Of a stretch of 64,000 nt of DNA, positions 36,417 to 50,660 are shown in pieces. Origin of the DNA: Tetranychus cinnabarinus (taxonomy: Eukaryota > Arthropoda > Arachnida > Trombidiformes > Tetranychidae); the NCBI GenBank assembly GCA_022266195.1, contig WHVY01000008.1, positions 2,851,501 through 2,915,500 on the forward strand, in the 5' to 3' direction. Each line of letters starts with the position of its first letter. Position 1 is the stretch's first letter. Under the pieces are notes generated by a model, which had not been told where the DNA came from, did not search any database, and saw only the letters and a list, made by a program, of their open reading frames with translations. Made by a program: the position numbers and the translations under genes.

Positions 36417-37891
36417 GTTTAGGTTAAACCAGCAAAATCAACTGTTCAACTTGGATTTAAACGAAAACCTTTGGAGATTCTTGATTGTGATTTACTGAAC
36501 AATCTTTTCAGAATGATTGGCTTACTTACACTCGATCACAATTTATTTACGTGAAAATCCATAAAACTCACAATTCAGTTGCTAGTTTATACATATTTTA
36601 TAATTGACTTATAAATATCAATTGGTTTAATCATGATTTTCAAGGATTAATCCAATGTTTTCCGTTTTAAATTAGCGTTTATTATGTTTATTCAATGTTT
36701 ATTAACCGATTTCCTTGGACACATCATTGTCTTTATTACCTGCTAATCCAAATTTACCTTAAATTGTATATTTTTCAAGATCAATGTGAAATAATGATTG
36801 CAAGCCTTTTGAGTTTCCCAATTGCTTACGTTAATGAACCCTTTGTAACCAAAGAGATTCCCAGTTTGACAAAATTATTACCTTATTATTGTTATTTGCA
36901 AATATTCATAAGCTTTTATCAACAACACCAATTGGGTTCTTGACTAGCAATACATGGACCATGTTTTATTTGCTGCCAAAGGCTGACTTTCAACAAATCG
37001 AAACTTAAAATCAACTAGAGTTTATTGATCTTTAATGATATAATCAATTAGCTATATTACAATGATGAAGCAAAGCTTAAACCAAATACTTAATCATTGT
37101 TTTTTCAAGTTTCAATTATCAATCTGCAACTTGGTGACCGACCACTGGCTCGACTCTACAAGTTGAACAATCTGTGTCAAGATTCATTGGTTCATTGAAG
37201 CAACGATAAAAGTCAATGATTTAATAACAAGAAAAAAGATCAACATCTCAGATCTAAATCGACCAAATACAGATGAAAACGATTGAAACCACATTTGAAG
37301 AGACATAAAGCTCGATACAAAATATAATAAGATAGAGATGGGATTTGGTCTGAAGTTCAAAACTGATTCTTGAAATTGGATAATTAAGTGCAAATTAAGA
37401 ATGGAGATTCGAAAGTCAAAATGATTGTAAACAATTAACTTTTCCTAATTGTATACTTGTGGGTCCTTGGATTCATTTAGTTGCAGCTTTAACTTTTGAA
37501 ATAAAAAACGTGAATCGAAGATTGAATCATATTGAAAAAATATCACTAGGTGGAGCTATTTCAAGCAGTTAGGCAATCGCAAAGCTCATCTTCTGAACAT
37601 GTAAACAACAACATCAACAACAATAACGTTTTCTTTAAACCTTTACAGAGTTTTGTATAACTGTACTTTTCGGCATAATTTAGTTACAAAGTAACCTTTC
37701 AACATATATATTTATGCAATTGTGATTTACTTGAGTAAGTTTCATCTTTGACATCATATTGATTCAGATGCGAAGCTCGTTTGCTTTTCAAATAGATTTG
37801 TTTACTTGAACTGTAAATACCGGTTAACTTTTCCCAGTTTCTGGATAATTGACCATTTCAAGTGTTGATCAACTTAAAGTTTGTTGAAAAT
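36417..37891. promoter_or_regulatory. Divergent intergenic region
   Basis: About 1.5 kb between the start of the secreted orphan gene (minus) and gephyrin (plus). Both promoters should lie here. The frame at 36695-36943 has no splice or family support. I see no defined regulatory motif. Confidence 0.4.
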
Positions 37892-40800
37892 ATGACGGAT
37901 CGAAGTGAAACCCGAGTACCAAGTCGGATAGCTGTACTAACAATTAGTGATCGATGCTCTCGGGGTGAAAGTGAAGATAAAAGTGGACCTTTTATTGCAA
38001 ATTATTTGACCGAAAAAGGACATCAAATTGTCCACAAATATTGTATCCCAGATGACTTCAATATAATTCAAGTTAGTTTTAATTTTGATTTTTGGATATT
38101 TGATCAATTTAACTCCTTATCATTTTTTCTTTTTCTCAAAGGATGTTCTCATTGATTGGTGTGATACAGCCAAAATTGATTTCGTTGTGACCACCGGTGG
38201 AACTGGATTTACTGATCGTGATGTCACCCCAGAAGCCACAAAGTCTATAATTGAACGAGAGACTCCTGGACTTGTTATTGGAATGATAATGAATGGGCTT
38301 AAATCCACTGAATATGCAATGCTTTCGAGGTAAATCAGCCGAAATATTCAATCTAATCACGCTTGATATCAATTTGATTGAGGAAAATCATTTTACTTTC
38401 ATCGATTCATTTGATCTCACCCAATCTTGATCTTTTGATGATTTCTCTCTTGACCTACTTTTTACTTTTTCATCCTGTGATATTAATCCATGTGTTTTTC
38501 ATTTTTACCCACTTGAAGACTTTGTGCTGGAATACGAAAATCAACATTAGTTGTCAACTTGCCTGGAAGTGTTAAAGCTTGTAAAGAGTATTTACCAATT
38601 CTAGAGCCTGTTTTAAATCATGGTATTGACCAGTTACGTGGTGATAAACTTCGTGTTAAGGTGAAACACACCGAAATGCAAGAGCCTAGTAAGCCAATTG
38701 TTTTGACAATCAAAGATCCTCGTAAGTTTTACCCGACTCACTTCAACCTCACATTAATTGCTTTTAACCTTTTTATTATGTTAACTTTGAGCAAAAAATT
38801 TCACAGAGCTGTGAGTTTTGATCAAGTTATCTTAAGATTTCATATGAACAATAAAGTTAATCTCATTCTGTTTGAATTCAGTTATCCTTGGATACACAGA
38901 ATGTTATCGACTTGAAAGTGCAATTTCCTATCATTTAATTACAGTGCATTGCTGAATTTGATTCGGTTTATTGCTTTACTTATATGTAATTAATTTCTTT
39001 ATTGAAGAACTAATTGACTCTCATTTTTTAATTAAACAGATGAGCCAATACCCTCAAACGTGCGTTCATCTACACCAGTCACATCATCTGGATCCACTTT
39101 GGTGACCACAAGTACCGCTAAAATTGCCCCAATCCTAAAAGTAGGAGGTGGAGGAGGATTTCAATACAGAAAGTCACCATATGAAATGGTTTCCATGAAC
39201 GATGCAGTTTCTCACATAATGACTGAACTCAATTCAACGGAAAAACTGGAAACTGAACTTATTCCATTGAAAAATGCAACTGATCTCTTAGGTCGTCATG
39301 TTTCGTCAAACATTCAATCAAAAGTTGATGTTCCTTCATTTCCAGCCTCCATTAAGGATGGTTATGCAGTTTTATCATCAGATGGACCAGGTAATCGTAA
39401 AGTTGTATCATCATCTATTACAGCCGGATTACCAGCGGACGGAATGACAATTGATAAAGGCTGGTGTGTTAGGATAAATACTGGAGCTCCTATTCCTGAT
39501 GGCTGTGATGCTGTTGTTCAAGTTGAAGACACTGAAGTTGTATCCAGAACTGATGTTAGTTGATATCAATATTGATGTTGAATATAATTTTTAAATCAAT
39601 TGAAAGGTTCCTCTTTGACAAAAGGAAATGGCACAATTTAATGCATTAAGTTATTGAGTAGAATATTTATTTAGTAGTTGAAATTTTCTATTCAAACCAA
39701 TGTTGGTCAAATATAAGTTTAAATATTTCCATTTCCTTTTTGATTGTTACTTCAACAATTCAGGTCAGATTACCCTTGGTGCAAATGTTTTGTCATGTAT
39801 CTTGATACTTTTAGATGTTTTTTTCACTGCTTTCAACTGTAATATGAAAAGTGACTTTCTTGTTTCTTCACATATCACAAAACATTGTAAACTCAATTGT
39901 AATAGACTGACAATGCAACTTTTTTACGCTGCATTTCACTGAATTATCTTTCTCTTTTGTTTTAATCATTTTTGTTTCTTCTTCCCTTTCAGGATGGAAA
40001 GGAAACCGAAATTCAAATTTCAATTGCCCCTAAAGTGATGCAAGATATTCGTAAAAAAGGAAGTGATATTAAAAAAGGTGAAACTGTGATCAAAATTGGT
40101 GATAAAATAGGACCCATTGATCTAGGCATTTTGGCTTCCATAGGTGTAACCCATGTACCAGTTTACCGTAAACCTAAAGTTGCAATACTCTCTACAGGAG
40201 ACGAGGTAATTTATTTATCTTGTTTTAATTGATCACTCAGAGATTAGTTAAAATCATCATCATTAAATTTAATGAAATGAACAATGAACTAGACTTCAGT
40301 GAAAGGTTTCTTGTTGAGTTTCTCGACTCATTAACTGACAAATCATTTAAGTATTAGTCAATCAGGAATCACTACAAATATTGGCAACACTATCACTGAT
40401 TTTACTCAATTAGATGACAATGGCTATCATTCAATACCTATCTTGCTTGGACAACTTTAATCAAGTCAATCCAAAATTGATTATTTTAACAGCTGTAGTT
40501 AAAGCTGCAAATATCTTCATTGATAATTTATTCATTACTTTTTATCAAGTTATATCTTGAAAATCCTTGACTCTTATTCATTTTACTTGAAGTATCAATA
40601 GTATTTGATGGATTCTATGGTCTAATAAGTTATCACCTGTTCAGAGCTGAGGTCATTAAAATAATATTTGCACTTTCCCATCTTCAAACCAAACTATTAG
40701 TTGTGGTAACCTTCATAAGCTGATTATATAAATTTGATAAAACTCACGCATCAAGCTTCAATAAAAACCTTGAATCAAAATCATTGAACCTGCTACAGTT

Positions 40801-42102
40801 GAAAGATTTGATAAATTATCAGTGAATATAATCTGTGGTGAAAATTTATTTTTACAAAATGTTCGTAAATCAATATCTAAGTTAATCTTTGACCAATAAT
40901 TGACATAGCCGCTTCAAATTTCAGTCCATGTCTGACGAAAACTGACACCTTTCATTCGCCTCATTCACCTTATTTTTCAGATTAAACATGAATGAAATGC
41001 ACAGATCACAAATTTTCTAATTTTAGACATCAAGTATGAAATACTATAGTTTATACGCCATAATTTATCTTCTTTCAAATAGACCGCTATTTGTTTTAGT
41101 AAACAGATATTTCTATAAACTTTGAACATTGCTCTTTTTGTTTTCCCAAAGATTTTGATTTATCTGCTTCATTGCCACCAAATTTATAATATTCATTGAT
41201 AATGTGTCCTGAGAATTTTCCCAAATCTTTACTCTCTGAGCTCATTTCTGAGAAATTTATTAACTAATTTTTAAATCTAAGTTCTTTATTAACATGAAAT
41301 CTGTTACAATGTATTGTATTTTTAATTTGCTTCAAAGTTACGCCTTATTAACTCATTTTTATTTTATCTTCTGTTTCAGTTAAGAGAGCCTGGCGACAAT
41401 CTGATTCCAGGAACAATTTGGGATTGCAATCGTATTACGTTGATATCATTTTTACGTCGTCGCAATTATGATGTAATTGATTTAGGAATTGTTGAAGATG
41501 ATTTAAGATATCTGGAGAGTCGGATATGTTCTGGTTTGGAGAAATCGGATCTTTTAATAACAACTGGAGGTGTTTCAATGGGCGAAAAGGATATACTTAA
41601 AGCCGTTTTAGTTCACTGTTTTGGTGCCAAAATTCATTTTGGTAGAGTTAATATGAAACCTGGTAAACCTACAACTTTTGCAACTTGTATTACAAATGAT
41701 AGAAGACGATTTATATTCAGCCTTCCCGGTAATCCAGTTTCAGCATTTGTTTCCTGTCTTTTATTTGTTATTCCCGTTCTGGACAATCTTTCTGGTCACA
41801 CAACTTTATCCCAAGTCACAGATATTTATGATTTACATCCATGGATAAAGGTTTCCCTTTCAATATCAAATGCTAATGGATTCATAAATCTTGACGAAAG
41901 GCCGGAATTTGCACGAGCTGTTGTACATTTTGATGGAGGTGACTTGCCAAGTGCCTCATTAATCCGAGGAAGTCAAAAAAGCAGTAGATTGTCAAGTGTT
42001 AAAGATGCCAATGCTTTAATAGCTCTTCCAGGTCGAAATGAGATTCCCGGTGGAATAATTAAAGACAGTCATATCACCAAAGCTATTATAATTAACTTTT
42101 GA
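37892..42102 (+). CDS. GPHN: Gephyrin/cinnamon, molybdenum cofactor synthase (MogA-MoeA fusion)
   Basis: Bifunctional enzyme for the last two steps of molybdenum cofactor synthesis: the G domain adenylylates molybdopterin and the E domain inserts molybdate. In vertebrates it also clusters inhibitory receptors. Six exons, 37892-38071, 38142-38329, 38519-38721, 39040-39554, 39993-40205 and 41380-42102, join in phase to 673 residues (human 736, Drosophila cinnamon about 600). The MogA-like domain (about 7-175) shows VLTISDRCSRGE and the molybdopterin-binding TTGGTG (77-82). A short Ser/Thr linker (about 193-215) follows. The MoeA-like domain (about 225-673) shows FPASIKDGYAV, INTGAPIPDGCDAVV, LSTGDE, TTGGVSMGEKD and LPGNPVSAF. 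The last intron is long (1174 bases). Start ATG 37892 gives MTDRSETRVPSRI. The linker is shorter than in vertebrates, where it carries receptor-trafficking sites. Confidence 0.97.
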
Positions 42103-45100
42103 TTCATTACCATCAAGGAGGAGAAGAAGCAATATTTTTAAGCCTGGATGACTTCCATTGGCTTCATTAATCTAATCCTGTTAATTTGTTTTTTTTGTAC
42201 AACTTAATTTACAATCATATTTAAAGATGCAACCATAAAGGGAGAAGCTGATTCAGATAAGATGAAAAATACGAGCTGCTGCTTTTAGACCTAGTTGATA
42301 GTACAATAAATTATATGAAAATGAGTTAAAAGGAGTGAAAAAAGCGACTATTTTATAGATATATTAGCAGCAAAGTTGTTTTAAATAATTTACAAATAAC
42401 GCAACAAGTTGCCTAACTCATAAACAAAGCTGTAATTATTTCGCCCCAGCAACCACGAAAATGTTTTACCAACATTATTTGTGTAATTCAAAGTTGACAT
42501 TTTCATAGACATTGTAGTCTATATATTTATACATATGTAAGAAAGCAAGAAAAATTTGCTGTAAAAACACACATTATTATCACCATCATCTAATAGCAAC
42601 TCAAAATGTCACCCTGACCAGTTACCATTTCAGAGTTATTACCTCATGGTTTGAACAGCATAATTTCATTACAGCTTCCATCATCACAATCATCATTACA
42701 GCTCTATTTTGCGTATAAATTTACAACTGAAACTTGTTTCTTGATATCTAAAGGGTCAGCTTGGCGACGTTACATATTATTTTATCATGTACTTCACCAA
42801 TGCAAAGGAAACGCTCAAGTTCAGGAAAAAATACAGTACAAGATTTATCTTTAAAAGGACCCGAAATCAAAGCTATGGTGATAATAAATGAAGGACCATA
42901 ATCAATCTTCATCTTGTTCCTTAAACATTTACAATCTTATTTACCTTGATATTACCTCTTGCACTTTTAATTATTGTTACTTAATAGTATAAGCAATAAG
43001 GTTTAAAGATCTTCCACTTTTTTCATGTTAGCTTGTTTTTGCTCTGTTAATGTTTCGTTTTTTTTTGCACCGCATTTTTTTATTGCTATTACATTTTCTC
43101 ACAGATCAATACATTAATATGTATCCATGTTATTATTATCATTATTATACTATCGTATAAATAACAGAAGAGAAAAGAAATTATCTATGCTTACTTATAG
43201 CCTGTGATAGGAATTAACCTATTAATAATAAATAATCAAGATGAAACAAATCAAATAAACAGCAAGATATTTGGAAAAGTCTCAGAGATGATGATAATCG
43301 TACGTTTCGTTGTAAGTTGAAATGCAAAATGTAATACAATTTAAAGTTTTACCGTTTTGCATATTTTTTTTCTTTATAATTTTAGCTTTACTTTCAAACA
43401 CGTTTACTACATATGTATATAATTTTTAGCTTATCAGTCGCTATCGTCGTAAAATTTAAAGATAAACTCGTCTTAATCATAATTTAAACCATTCTTGAAT
43501 CGCACTGGAATTAAAAATTGTTTCATGCTTTGGATAGTTTTTGTTTTTTGTGGTAAACATTTAAAAGCATATGCTGCATAATGAAAAGGTTAACAACAGG
43601 AATTGAGTTTATGAAACTAACGAATTAAATTATCAAAGCAGAAACTCGTAAAAAAGTAAATTAACTTTCACTGGAAAACGGGAAACTCTTTTGAAATGAA
43701 ACCTCTTTTCTCTCTGGCTCATAAAATTTATGTTTCTACATCAATTGATGGTTGCTTTTGTGGCCTTGTATTTTCCATCTTTGACCTAGATTCATCGGTA
43801 GATCTCAAAATAAATAATTAGTCTGAGCATAGTAAAGACTAAGCTTTTCAGGACTAAAATATACATTAGTTTTGTTTGCCAGCTGATCAACGTTGAAGTT
43901 TTATCGATATGATTAAACAGAGACTGTAGATCATTTCACAATTGCATCAATCGATCAAACTATCCAATTGACTGGTGATATACAAATAAAAGTACAACTT
44001 ATAACATTTTTTCTGGGTCCAATATGTGTCAAACTGATGAACAGTAAGCAACAGCTTATTTCTTGTATCTTTACGAGAAATCATCAGGTTTCATTGCCAT
44101 TTCCAAAATCATGAGAGTAAACACGCCATTTAAAAACCATGTAAACCTGCCATGCAATAGATTTGGCTAACTGATGATTAACCGATGCTATCCAACCATC
44201 TGATGAGCCACAGTCAAATTGATTTTCAGTTTCCTGAGTCAGGACGTTGAAACATGTTCATCTGCATAAACAAGGGTAGAAGATAAAGAACAAAAATTAA
44301 CTATTGGTTAACTTTCATAATATAATTGTGTAACTATTAATGAGTTCTTACCATTGGGGAAGAAAAGGTTATGATCAATTAAAATGTTCCAATTGGAAAG
44401 CATCTTTTTCTCTTTTATAATTTTCCTACTAATTATCAACAATAATCAGACAATCATAATCATTAATCATTTTCATGTTCATCCTAATGTAAAACAAAAT
44501 ACTCTGTAATCCACCAAATCTTATTTTATCATCTTCGCTTTGCCGTCATAACAACTCATTTTTCATGAAGAAATTTTTTTTTCTTGTTTGAAACCAACAA
44601 AACACAGTGCAGTTGTGTTCGTGTACACATATGTAGATTATGATTATGTTGTTGCTGCTCTTGTGCTTGATGATGATGAAAACTATCCTGATCTTGATGA
44701 TGATGATAATTTTGATGTTGATTATTTTGTTGATGATGTTGATCGCGTGTCTTTGATCGTGCCTTGCTGGAAAATGTGAATGTTTATACAAATTATTTCA
44801 CAGTCAAATGATAGCTGGTTAATTAAGTTATAAATGAGTTAGACAACACATTCCAATGTCTGTACAATCAGCTCCTTGAGATAGTAAATTGAAAAATAAA
44901 ACGACCATAAATCAAACAAAATGTCCTCCTTGGAAGATGAAAAATAAAGTGATGAGGTCTTTGGTATACATGAAAAATTTGATAGTTTTTGAAAAATAAT
45001 GTCTAATTATTAGAATCTAATGGCAGTTAACGGATACTTACAATAGAAACAGGTCATAGATAATTGTTACAACATTCCGATGACACAATACAATTTGATA

Positions 45101-46082
45101 TTGATTCTTCTCAATTTGATTTTACCAGACAACAGAATCTTTTAGGTGAACATGGTTAAGGAATTTATTTCACAGGGTAACATCGGCAATTATTGAGTGA
45201 TAAACATAAACTAAGAGTGCTAAACTAAGGATGAATTCTGATAAAAATAAACATGATTAGCAAAAAAGCGATAAATATACAAAATTAAACAATGTGACAA
45301 ATTGGTCAATCATGATTCATGAAACAAAAGACAGTATCAGATACTAATCTGATAGTAAGAAATCTTGATAGTTTATGATCTGATACTACTTGAATCTATC
45401 TTCAGAGATACTTAATCACAACTTGTTGCTGTTTTTTCATCTAATGTTTTAAAGCAATTAATGAAATTGTTTTTGTTTGCTATTTAGATTCAATTACAAC
45501 AATTAGAACTAACAATCAAATGTTTAATTGTCCTTTATTGTGTGTGACTGTGCGTAAATACTGGTCACAATTATGATAATAATGATATTTCTTTGTTGAA
45601 ATCTTTTTTCTCTTGTGTCTATACTTTCTTCGTGCCATCTTTTGATTAATGAATGTCACCAAGTAATGAAGATAAATGTTTTTATTGAAATTATTTAATC
45701 ATTCCATTTTCTAATTGTCAGTTAATTTATTTCACTTTTCAAACTCCGAATAAATTATCTCTTCAAAAATTAAATTACATGTCTAGTTTACCTGTGATTT
45801 TGGTGAATATTTTGTCTGTCAACTTAAAGGTTGATCTCTCATTTTTGTGTCTCTTTCCACATCAACTTTCTTAATAAGCAAACGTCATTAATTTCATACC
45901 TTAAGTCAATGTTGATAAATAATTTTCAATCAATCAACCAAGTAACTCAATTGGAACATCTAGTTAAGTGTTGCTGAGCTTATCTGACTAACAGATTAGT
46001 GAAGGAATACAATTTTCAAGATTAATGATGAAACCTTCTCACTCTCTTTCTCTCTTCATATTATTAGATAGTCAAGTTAAAC
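42103..46082. other. Gephyrin 3' flank and gene-free AT-rich DNA
   Basis: The first several hundred bases are probably the gephyrin 3' untranslated region; AATAAA occurs near 42884. Beyond that I see no supported exon. A GAT-rich microsatellite lies at 44668-44745 and short ATT/ATC runs near 43129-43150. Open frames here coincide with simple sequence and are not credible. Confidence 0.4.
44668..44745. repeat. GAT/TTGATG microsatellite
   Basis: Imperfect GAT trinucleotide run interspersed with TTGATG units. It creates spurious Asp-rich and Ile-rich open frames on the two strands. Confidence 0.8.
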
Positions 46083-46754
46083 ATGTCGTGTCAACAGATT
46101 TCATGGTTATCTGAACATGAAATGCTCAAATTGTCTGTCAAACAGTTTAATGGTAAGTCAAATAACATAATGGTAATAATAATAATAAAGTATAATTAAA
46201 TTTCATCTCATCACTCAATCCCCAATAGAAAGCAGCAAAAGTGAAAGGTAAAAACGACTAACCAATCAAAAGTTTAAACTGAACAGCAAACATAAAAAGA
46301 CGAGCGTAATTCAAAAAACAATATAAAACCGTTTTTTGGCTTCTCTTTTTTTAAAATTACATATTAATAGATTTTACTAATTAAATTAATTTATTTCGCA
46401 TAATTTTACCTTCTAAAGTCAAGTTCATCAAAATTATTAAAATAATGTTTCCTTCCTTTCAGGTTAAACTTGTCCGCTTAGCTGTGGCTGCCTTAAGTCG
46501 TTGTTTATGATAATACCAATCCGTTTTTTGAAAAAAAAGGAAAGCTTGTTGGCCTCTATCATGTCAGGTAAATCAGTTTTAATTCATTATTCATCTGACC
46601 ACTGTTATAAACATTAATTTGACAAACTAAATTATATTCTGTTTGAATTTATAATTACAATTTGTCTCGTCTTTTGTTTCTAGGCCCAACAACATGGCAA
46701 CATCTTCAAAATGGTAACCATCATTGGACAAGGATGAAAGAAGCAAGCCTTTAA
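46083..46754 (+). CDS. Candidate spliced short ORF (43 codons)
   Basis: Weak candidate. Exons: a possible leader 46083-46152 ending at a GTAAGT donor; then a TTTCCTTCCTTTCAG acceptor at 46462 followed by ATG at 46507; a donor GTAAAT after 46567; an acceptor TTTGTTTCTAG ending at 46683; and a stop at 46752-46754. The phases agree (TCA G | GC CCA) and the frame reads MIIPIRFLKKKESLLASIMS, then GPTTWQHLQNGNHHWTR and a few more residues. Protein-like composition and two clean splice signals support it; small size, no family match and freedom of choice among frames count against it. The splice sites may belong to a noncoding RNA instead. Confidence 0.25.
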
Positions 46755-49700
46755 AGTTTATCAACATTTTCGCAACAATTATCATCATTATATTCAACTC
46801 TAGTAGTTAATTAACCATTCCCACTGCCTCCTATTCCTCCACCCTCACCTCCTCATTTAAGTCTACAATTTAGTCTCAATCTCTACCATATCTTTGAGCA
46901 CAAATTAGCATAGGTACAACGACTTACCTTCAGTACCAACATCATCGACTTGATTGACTAAATTTCCTTAACTATCCATCCTATCTGTCTTAACATCTTC
47001 ATCAAACGACCAGTTTGTAAAGTAACTAACTAATCTTTACATATAATAACAGTAATCTAATAATGATTGGAGCAAAGTTTACCCTCTAACCACAATTATC
47101 ATTTAATATGTTTTTCCCTTTTCTGTCTAACAATCCATCGTCCTTTCTTTTCTCTCTCTCTTTAATCGGTTATTAATTTTCATACATCAATTTACCTTAA
47201 GGCTAACAACCTGGAAGCCTTAAATTATTGAACAACAGTTGTCCATGTTGATTATCATATATGCATTGTGCAAGCATTGTTGGACAGATTAGTCGGATAA
47301 GTTGGAATCAAGCTTGATTTGCTTCTCATTTAAATAGACTGATAATTATCTTTTTAATTTCACAAGTTTTACACATTTTATAGCATAGTATTTGACTATT
47401 ATTAGTTAATGATAAATTATAATGCTTGTCGATTGCTATTATTACTATTGGTAAATTGATGAATGTTGATAAATTGATGTAATTATCAATACAACAATAT
47501 TATTGATATTACCAGATAAAAAAAAACCTTTGCCCAACCTTAACTTCAATGAGGTCCAAAAGCTGAAATTAAATTTGACAGTCATTTTTATTTATTACAA
47601 TTATCTTGCTCGCAAAACAACCCAATTGACAATTATAACCAATTACTAACTTTTAATTCATATCAACACTCAAAATTATACAAAGATCAAGCTCACAAAG
47701 TAAATTCAAAAAGATGGAAAGATGAAGTAATTGAATGGAGATTGATGAGGAGATGAAATGCTATTAAATTAACATGATAATCATGATAATTGTTAGATTG
47801 ATAGTATTAACGAATAAATAAATTACAAGAGTAAAAAATCAATTTAAGATGATTGAAAATGAAAAATTGCGACTAATTAAATCTCTTTTTCTTTCTCCTT
47901 TCAGTTTAACCAAAATTTTCAAACCTGTAATCATATTCTGGTCATGTTTACTGGTCAACTCTGAATGGTGTTAAAAACATTGAATGGTCCAAACGCGTGA
48001 AGAACCATTATCAATTCATTACAATGTTAATCAAGTTGTTCACCTTTTCTGCATCCATCCCATAAGAGAGAGAGAGAGAGACCAGTTAACAAATTAATAC
48101 CAGGACACAATTAAATCAACTTAAATTATGTGACAATTGAATGGACAACAAAGGCACAAGCAGCAAGAAAACCCAAAGCAAAGAAACTCTGGAAACCTTG
48201 AAAATTGCTGCAAATTCAACAACAAAATAACCATTTATGCAAATTATCAGCTTCATTTTGTTGTTGTTTCTGATATGTAAATTGATAACTCGACTACCCG
48301 ATGAAAAAATACAGCAACATCTAAAACGATTAACTTAACCTTTTTTGTTTCTACCTGTTCTCACGTTGATTTTCAACGTTGATTTATTTAATAGTTTGCT
48401 GTTAAAAAATAAGATTATGATGATGATGTTGCTGATGATGGTAATGATGATGATGATGACAATGATGATGATTATTGTGAATCGCTAAGTAAAATTATTC
48501 TCACGCTGAGCTTTTTTTTCCTTATTGTGGATTCCTCAGTTGAATAATCCATGTTGATAGTTAATTTGATTAACTACAGCTTTTACAATTTTATAAGGCA
48601 ACAGGAGAAGCAACAAAAAATGGTTAAACATAATCAGTAACATCATCAAGCTTGTTATATTTACCTTGAACCAAGAGTTTGAAATCTTGGCAAAGAGTGA
48701 AAAAAGTAAATTGTAATTGTAATATTAATTGTTATCATTTAGATGTATATTAACATGTATGTAAACATATTTGGCAACCTACGGTCAATGATCAGGTTAA
48801 CTATTGTTCGCTATGATTGTTATCATGAAATTGTTAATTAGCTAACTTGTTGTCGACTGTAGACAACCTTTGAAATAATATATCCACAATTGAGTTCATT
48901 TCCTTTCATTCAAACCTCATCAATCACTTTCACTTATCTGACATTTTAATCAGAATCAATTTTAAGATAATTTGCTACCTTTTTCAGTCTCTCTCTTTTT
49001 AATAGCAATATTATTATTATTCAGTTATTTTAATTATTCTTGTCAGCTCGTTGTCTCTTTGTAGCCATTGTTATTGTCACTACAATTGCAATTTGATTCT
49101 GATAACGACAACAATCAGTTGACTGTTGGTTCCTTCACTAATCACTTGAACACGTTAAAACACAGACAGTGAAACAACAGCCCAACCAAAATGAATTAAT
49201 AAAATCACGTTAAGGGTAATTTTAATATAATAACCCTCATTTTCTGCAATTTAACTTTGATTGTTACTCGCGATTGTTTAACCCTTTTCTCACTTAATGT
49301 GTATAATGTAAAGAAATATCAAGAAGAAAGGAAAGAAAGAAAAAAAATGACAAAATTCATGGCGAAACATTTTCATGTTTCGTTCTGGACTTGGGTTAAT
49401 AGACTTGACACAATGCAAATCATTCCCTTCTGGCTCTCAATTGTAACAACTTTCACAATTGATTGTCAATTATCAGTTAAATCACTTCTTTCACAACAGA
49501 ATCAGTCATTGATTCATTTTCATAATTGTTATCATATTTCTGTGTTTACAATATTTTTGGGTAAAACATTTAAGCTTGATATTAAGCCAAAAGTCAAGTT
49601 GTCATAGATTTTTGGTAAATTAAATTATCAATTTTTTTAAGCTGAATTTGAATTTTAAATCAGTTTGTGTTGAAAAAGTTAATATAAATATAAGGTCTTC

Positions 49701-50164
49701 GATGAACCGTAAAGACTTTTGCATGAAAAGTTCATTTTTCAAAACTAGATTTTGATTAAAGCAAAACTGGACTTCCTATCAGAAGAATGCTATTTTTTAA
49801 TCTTTCAATTACAAATATTGTAATAACTGTGCAATTAATTATCACCATCAATTTGCATCGGTTTTACCCTTTTGTATGCTTCATCGACCATCCAAATTCA
49901 CTCTTAGATGAAATGTTTCAACGATATTTCATCTAAAATAAATCAATTGTCTATTCCTGTCTTTTCAAAATCACAGCCTGTTTGATGATCAAAATAATCA
50001 TAATAAAGATCAAGCCATTTATCAGTTAAAACCTGACTTATAACTTGCAAAATTGCATGACAAGTCCCTAGAATGAAAAACTCTGATAGTGTCGAGAACA
50101 TGCTTTAAAGATTCCAATAATTATAAATGGAAATAAATGAATAACTTGAACAGATATGAAAAGA
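46755..50164. other. Gene-free AT-rich DNA
   Basis: No supported gene. Contents include an AG dinucleotide run (48065-48080), a GAT microsatellite (48417-48475) and a pyrimidine-rich acceptor-like site near 47905 with no open frame after it. The 116-codon frame at 49257-49607 lacks a normal start, splice context and recognisable domains. Confidence 0.4.
48417..48475. repeat. GAT microsatellite
   Basis: Imperfect run of GAT units interrupted by GTTGCT, GGTA and GACA. Confidence 0.85.
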
Positions 50165-50660
50165 AGAAGTGAATGAAAAAATTTTCATGATTGAATCTAA
50201 TGATTGACGAAAGAATGGTGATTTTAAGCACTTCCATTCTCGAGATATCGATGTTCAAAGTTTTAAGACCAACAGGTAAAATCAAGAGAACTGCTGCAAA
50301 ATTGAAAAAAGTGTTCAATCGTCTATGTTCACTAACTATTTATATTGACGAAAAATGGGTTTCAGATCTAACTCTTACGGTCACTCGAAACGACATGTTT
50401 ATCATAACATCGAAATGATCAATTGTACAGAAACAGAAAATTCTATTTCACGAAAAAAATGCATTTTCTGGTTGATCACCAAAAGCTACACCAGAAATAG
50501 ATTATTTAATGAAAAAATCTGGTTCAACTGCACAAAATGAGATACAAGTTTCACCTTTGACTCGATTTTCTCGAAAATTGTCGATCAGATAATTTTTGTG
50601 ATGCCACTAATGGACTCAATTTTTACGCCTTTACAAACCCATGAAGTCCTAACTCTTACT
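50165..50660 (+). repeat. Diverged solitary copy of the 670-bp repeat family
   Basis: The same ordered blocks as the array at 28-35 kb recur here: ATTGACGAAAGAATGGTGATT, CATTCTCGAGATATCGATG, AAAATCAAGAGAACTGCTGC, ATTTTCTGGTTGATCACC, TTGACTCGATTTTCTCGAA and CCACTAATGGACTC. The frame ending in FKVLRPTGKIKRTAAKLKK matches VLRPMAKIKRTIDKLTK of the other copies despite many base changes. This is a dispersed, older member of the family. Confidence 0.75.

Noticed and set aside
36695..36943. 82-codon plus-strand open frame between the orphan gene and gephyrin
   Set aside because: AT-driven hydrophobic composition, no neighbouring exons, no family resemblance.
49257..49607. 116-codon plus-strand open frame
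   Set aside because: No standard ATG at its start, no splice context and no domain signal.
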